Shown here piece by piece: positions 4,727-6,289 of a stretch of 6,289 nucleotides of DNA. Position 1 is the stretch's first letter. Each line of letters opens with the position of its first letter. The DNA is from Acidobacteriota bacterium (GTDB lineage: Bacteria > Acidobacteriota > Thermoanaerobaculia > Multivoradales > JAHZIX01): NCBI GenBank assembly GCA_020439725.1, contig JAGQSE010000053.1:1-6289 (forward strand), read 5' to 3'. Position numbers and translations under genes: made by a program. The notes below the pieces were generated by a model. That model ran no database searches. It saw only the letters and a program-made list of their open reading frames with translations, and was not told the DNA's origin.

Positions 4727-4747
4727 CGCACCTCCCGAGGAGGTGTG
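4727..4747 (+). other. 5'-terminal hairpin with a buried Shine-Dalgarno-like sequence
   Basis: A perfect 7-bp stem (CACCTCC with GGAGGTG) closes a CGA loop. It is extended by a G-T wobble and a C-G pair. The right arm carries GAGGAGGTG, a near-ideal ribosome-binding sequence, yet no start codon lies at a usable distance: GTG at 4745 is one base away. The hairpin would sit at the extreme 5' end of the gyrB transcript, where such stems often stabilise mRNA. Confidence 0.5.
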
Positions 4748-4946
4748 TTCACGCCCGGTAGCTCACCAACCCCAAAGCGCGAGCCGGCACGATCCACGGG
4801 GTCCTGGACCACCCGGCCGGGCGTGCCCCAGGCCCGCGGGCGGTGACGAGCACCGAGCCGGCCGTATCCCGGACTCCACCGGCCGCCCCGGATAGGGGGA
4901 GGCCTTCGGGTCCGGGGCCTGGCTCCACCCCCGGGCAGTCGACCAC

Positions 4947-4950
4947 GGAG
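4947..4950 (+). promoter_or_regulatory. gyrB ribosome binding site
   Basis: GGAG is followed by an 8-base gap and the TTG at 4959. The same spacing is seen at dnaN. It decides the unusual TTG start, because no ATG, GTG or other TTG occurs in frame between the upstream stop at 4893-4895 and the conserved N-terminal region. Confidence 0.7.
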
Positions 4951-4958
4951 AGCGATCC

Positions 4959-6289
4959 TTGAGCGAACCCACGCTGGAACGAAGCCTCAATCCGTCGGAC
5001 TACGGTGCCGACAGCATCAAGGTCTTGAAGGGTCTCGATGCGGTCCGCAAGCGTCCCGGCATGTACATCGGCGACACCGATGACGCTTCGGGTCTGCATC
5101 ACATGGTCTTCGAGCTGGTCGACAACTCGATCGACGAAGCGCAGGCGGGCTACGCCTCGCGGGTCGACGTCATCGTCCACGCCGACGACTCGGTGACGGT
5201 GGTCGACGACGGCCGCGGCATCCCGGTGGGTCTGCACAAGGGCGAGGGTCGCTCGGCGGCGGAGGTCATCATGACCGAGCTGCACTCGGGCGGTAAGTTC
5301 GACAGCAACTCCTACAAGGTTTCCGGAGGTCTTCACGGCGTCGGCGTGTCGGTGGTCAACGCCTTGTCCGAGACCCTCGAGCTCGAGATCAAGCGCGAGG
5401 GCAAGGTGTGGTCCCAGACCTACCACCGCGGCATCCCCGAGGCGCCCATCGAGGCCATCGGCAAGACCAGCAAGACGGGGACCAGGGTCCGCTTCCGGCC
5501 GGATCCGACGATCTTCTCGGTGCTCGAGTTCAGCTTCGACCTCCTGTCTCAGCGCCTCCGTGAGATGTCCTTCTTGAACAAGGGCGTCCACGTCACGCTC
5601 ACCGACGAACGCAGCGACAAACACGCCGACTTCGCGTACGCCGGTGGCATCGAGAGCTTCGTCGAGCACCTGAACCGCAATCGGACGGTGCTCCACCCGA
5701 CGCCGATTTCGCTCGAGGACCACCGCGACGACGAGATCGGTCCGCAGCGGGTCGAGATCTCCCTGCAGTGGAACGACAGCTACCAGGAGCAGATCTTCTG
5801 CTTCACCAACACGATCAAGAACCGTGACGGCGGCACCCACCTGTCGGGCTTCAAGGCGGCGCTGACGCGAACGATCAACAACTACGCCACCGAGACCGGG
5901 CTGACCAAGAACCTCAAGGAGAACCTGAGCGGCGACGACATCCGCGAGGGTCTGACGGCGGTGGTCTCGGTGCGGGTCCGCGATCCCAAGTTCTCGAGCC
6001 AGACCAAGGACAAGCTGGTCTCCTCGGACGTCAAGACCTGGGTCGAGCAGATGGTGGGCGACCAACTGGCCACCTACCTCGAGGAGAACCCCAAGGTCGC
6101 CCGGCGCATCGTCGAGAAGTGCGTCGACGCCGCCCGCGCCCGCGAGGCCGCCCGCCGCGCCCGCGACCTGACGCGGCGCAAGGGCGCCCTCGACTCCTCG
6201 AACCTGCCGGGCAAGCTCGCCGACTGCACCGAACGCGACCCCGAGCGCTCCGAGCTCTTCCTGGTCGAGGGTGACTCCGCCGGCGGCTC
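4959..6289 (+). CDS. gyrB: DNA gyrase subunit B, N-terminal 443 residues (runs off the window end)
   Basis: GyrB is the ATPase subunit of the A2B2 gyrase, which introduces negative supercoils and relieves positive supercoils ahead of forks. The GHKL ATPase domain shows FELVDNSIDEA at 51-61, with the catalytic Glu at 52 and the Mg-binding Asn at 56. VDDGRGIP is at 82-89 and the ATP-lid glycines GGLHGVGVSVVNALS at 123-137. The transducer domain contains RDGGTHLSGF at 289-298 and the QTK loop at 348-350. The TOPRIM domain begins with PGKLADC at 417-423, and its catalytic EGDSAGG starts at 437 and reaches the window edge. The start is TTG, supported by GGAG eight bases upstream. The identity as GyrB rather than ParE rests on position after recF and close similarity to GyrB sequences. 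A separate promoter lies in the preceding gap. The rest of TOPRIM and the C-terminal part are not visible. Confidence 0.97.
   Translation, partial: MSEPTLERSLNPSDYGADSIKVLKGLDAVRKRPGMYIGDTDDASGLHHMVFELVDNSIDEAQAGYASRVDVIVHADDSVTVVDDGRGIPVGLHKGEGRSAAEVIMTELHSGGKFDSNSYKVSGGLHGVGVSVVNALSETLELEIKREGKVWSQTYHRGIPEAPIEAIGKTSKTGTRVRFRPDPTIFSVLEFSFDLLSQRLREMSFLNKGVHVTLTDERSDKHADFAYAGGIESFVEHLNRNRTVLHPTPISLEDHRDDEIGPQRVEISLQWNDSYQEQIFCFTNTIKNRDGGTHLSGFKAALTRTINNYATETGLTKNLKENLSGDDIREGLTAVVSVRVRDPKFSSQTKDKLVSSDVKTWVEQMVGDQLATYLEENPKVARRIVEKCVDAARAREAARRARDLTRRKGALDSSNLPGKLADCTERDPERSELFLVEGDSAGG

Larger units (their letters stand above)
4723..4958 (+). other. Long GC-rich folded leader of gyrB
   Basis: About 236 bases separate the predicted transcription start from the gyrB start codon, with no credible gene. 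Several complementary segments can be seen. CACCTCC (4729-4735) pairs with GGAGGTG (4739-4745). CACGCCCGG (4750-4758) pairs with CCGGGCGTG (4817-4825). GGTCC/GGACC flank one base at 4800-4810. TATCC (4865-4869) pairs with GGATA (4890-4894). GGGGGAGGCC (4895-4904) pairs in two parts with GGCCT (4916-4920) and CCCCC (4928-4932). I do not recognise a known riboswitch or protein-binding leader. An untranslated regulatory leader is the simplest reading. Confidence 0.5.

Noticed and set aside
4745..4846. 33-codon GTG open frame in the gyrB leader as a possible leader peptide
   Set aside because: The Shine-Dalgarno-like GGAGG is only one base from the GTG, too close for use, and the peptide is unremarkable Pro/Arg-rich sequence.
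4749..6065. 438-codon open frame on the - strand across the gyrB leader and gyrB
   Set aside because: Antisense shadow of GyrB with biased composition; the leader part has no family resemblance.

Overview
This is a chromosomal replication-origin neighbourhood from a high-GC bacterium. It carries the ancestral gene order dnaA-dnaN-recF-gyrB on the + strand, and the 5' end of a divergent mutY on the - strand. The five proteins are unmistakable from their motifs. The phylum is not certain. GyrB reads much like proteobacterial GyrB. The DnaA C-terminal domain (SRNNSRQIVFPRKVAMFL and a KHHST motif) recalls Acidobacteriota and deltaproteobacterial lineages. A Gram-negative, high-GC member of one of these groups is the best guess.

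Layout. Positions 1-284 (-) hold the N-terminal 94 codons of MutY. Positions 285-884 are a non-coding divergent region with a canonical G-quadruplex motif, several short palindromes, a probable dnaA promoter (743-770), two GC-rich leader hairpins, and three DnaA-box-like sites (832-862), two of them forming a perfect inverted pair just before dnaA. DnaA (885-2165) is followed by a 249-bp spacer packed with DnaA-box-like sites. This spacer ends in a box, a GC-rich spacer, TAC/TTC-type DnaA-trios and the AT-rich stretch just before dnaN, and it is the likely unwinding site of oriC. DnaN (2415-3524) is followed closely by RecF (3547-4602, probable TTG start). A 356-bp gap then holds a dyad/terminator-like element, an extended -10 promoter and a long GC-rich folded leader, before gyrB (TTG start at 4959), which runs off the window end.

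How it works together. DnaA binds the two box clusters, melts the DNA next to dnaN and probably represses its own promoter. DnaN is the sliding clamp for the replisome loaded there. RecF acts in gap repair and fork restart. GyrB removes positive supercoils ahead of forks. MutY repairs A opposite 8-oxoG.

I found no mobile element, CRISPR array, defence system, RNA gene or novel protein system. The window is an ordinary core region at protein level. The parts worth a second look are non-coding: the origin architecture, the dnaA leader and the gyrB promoter/leader.
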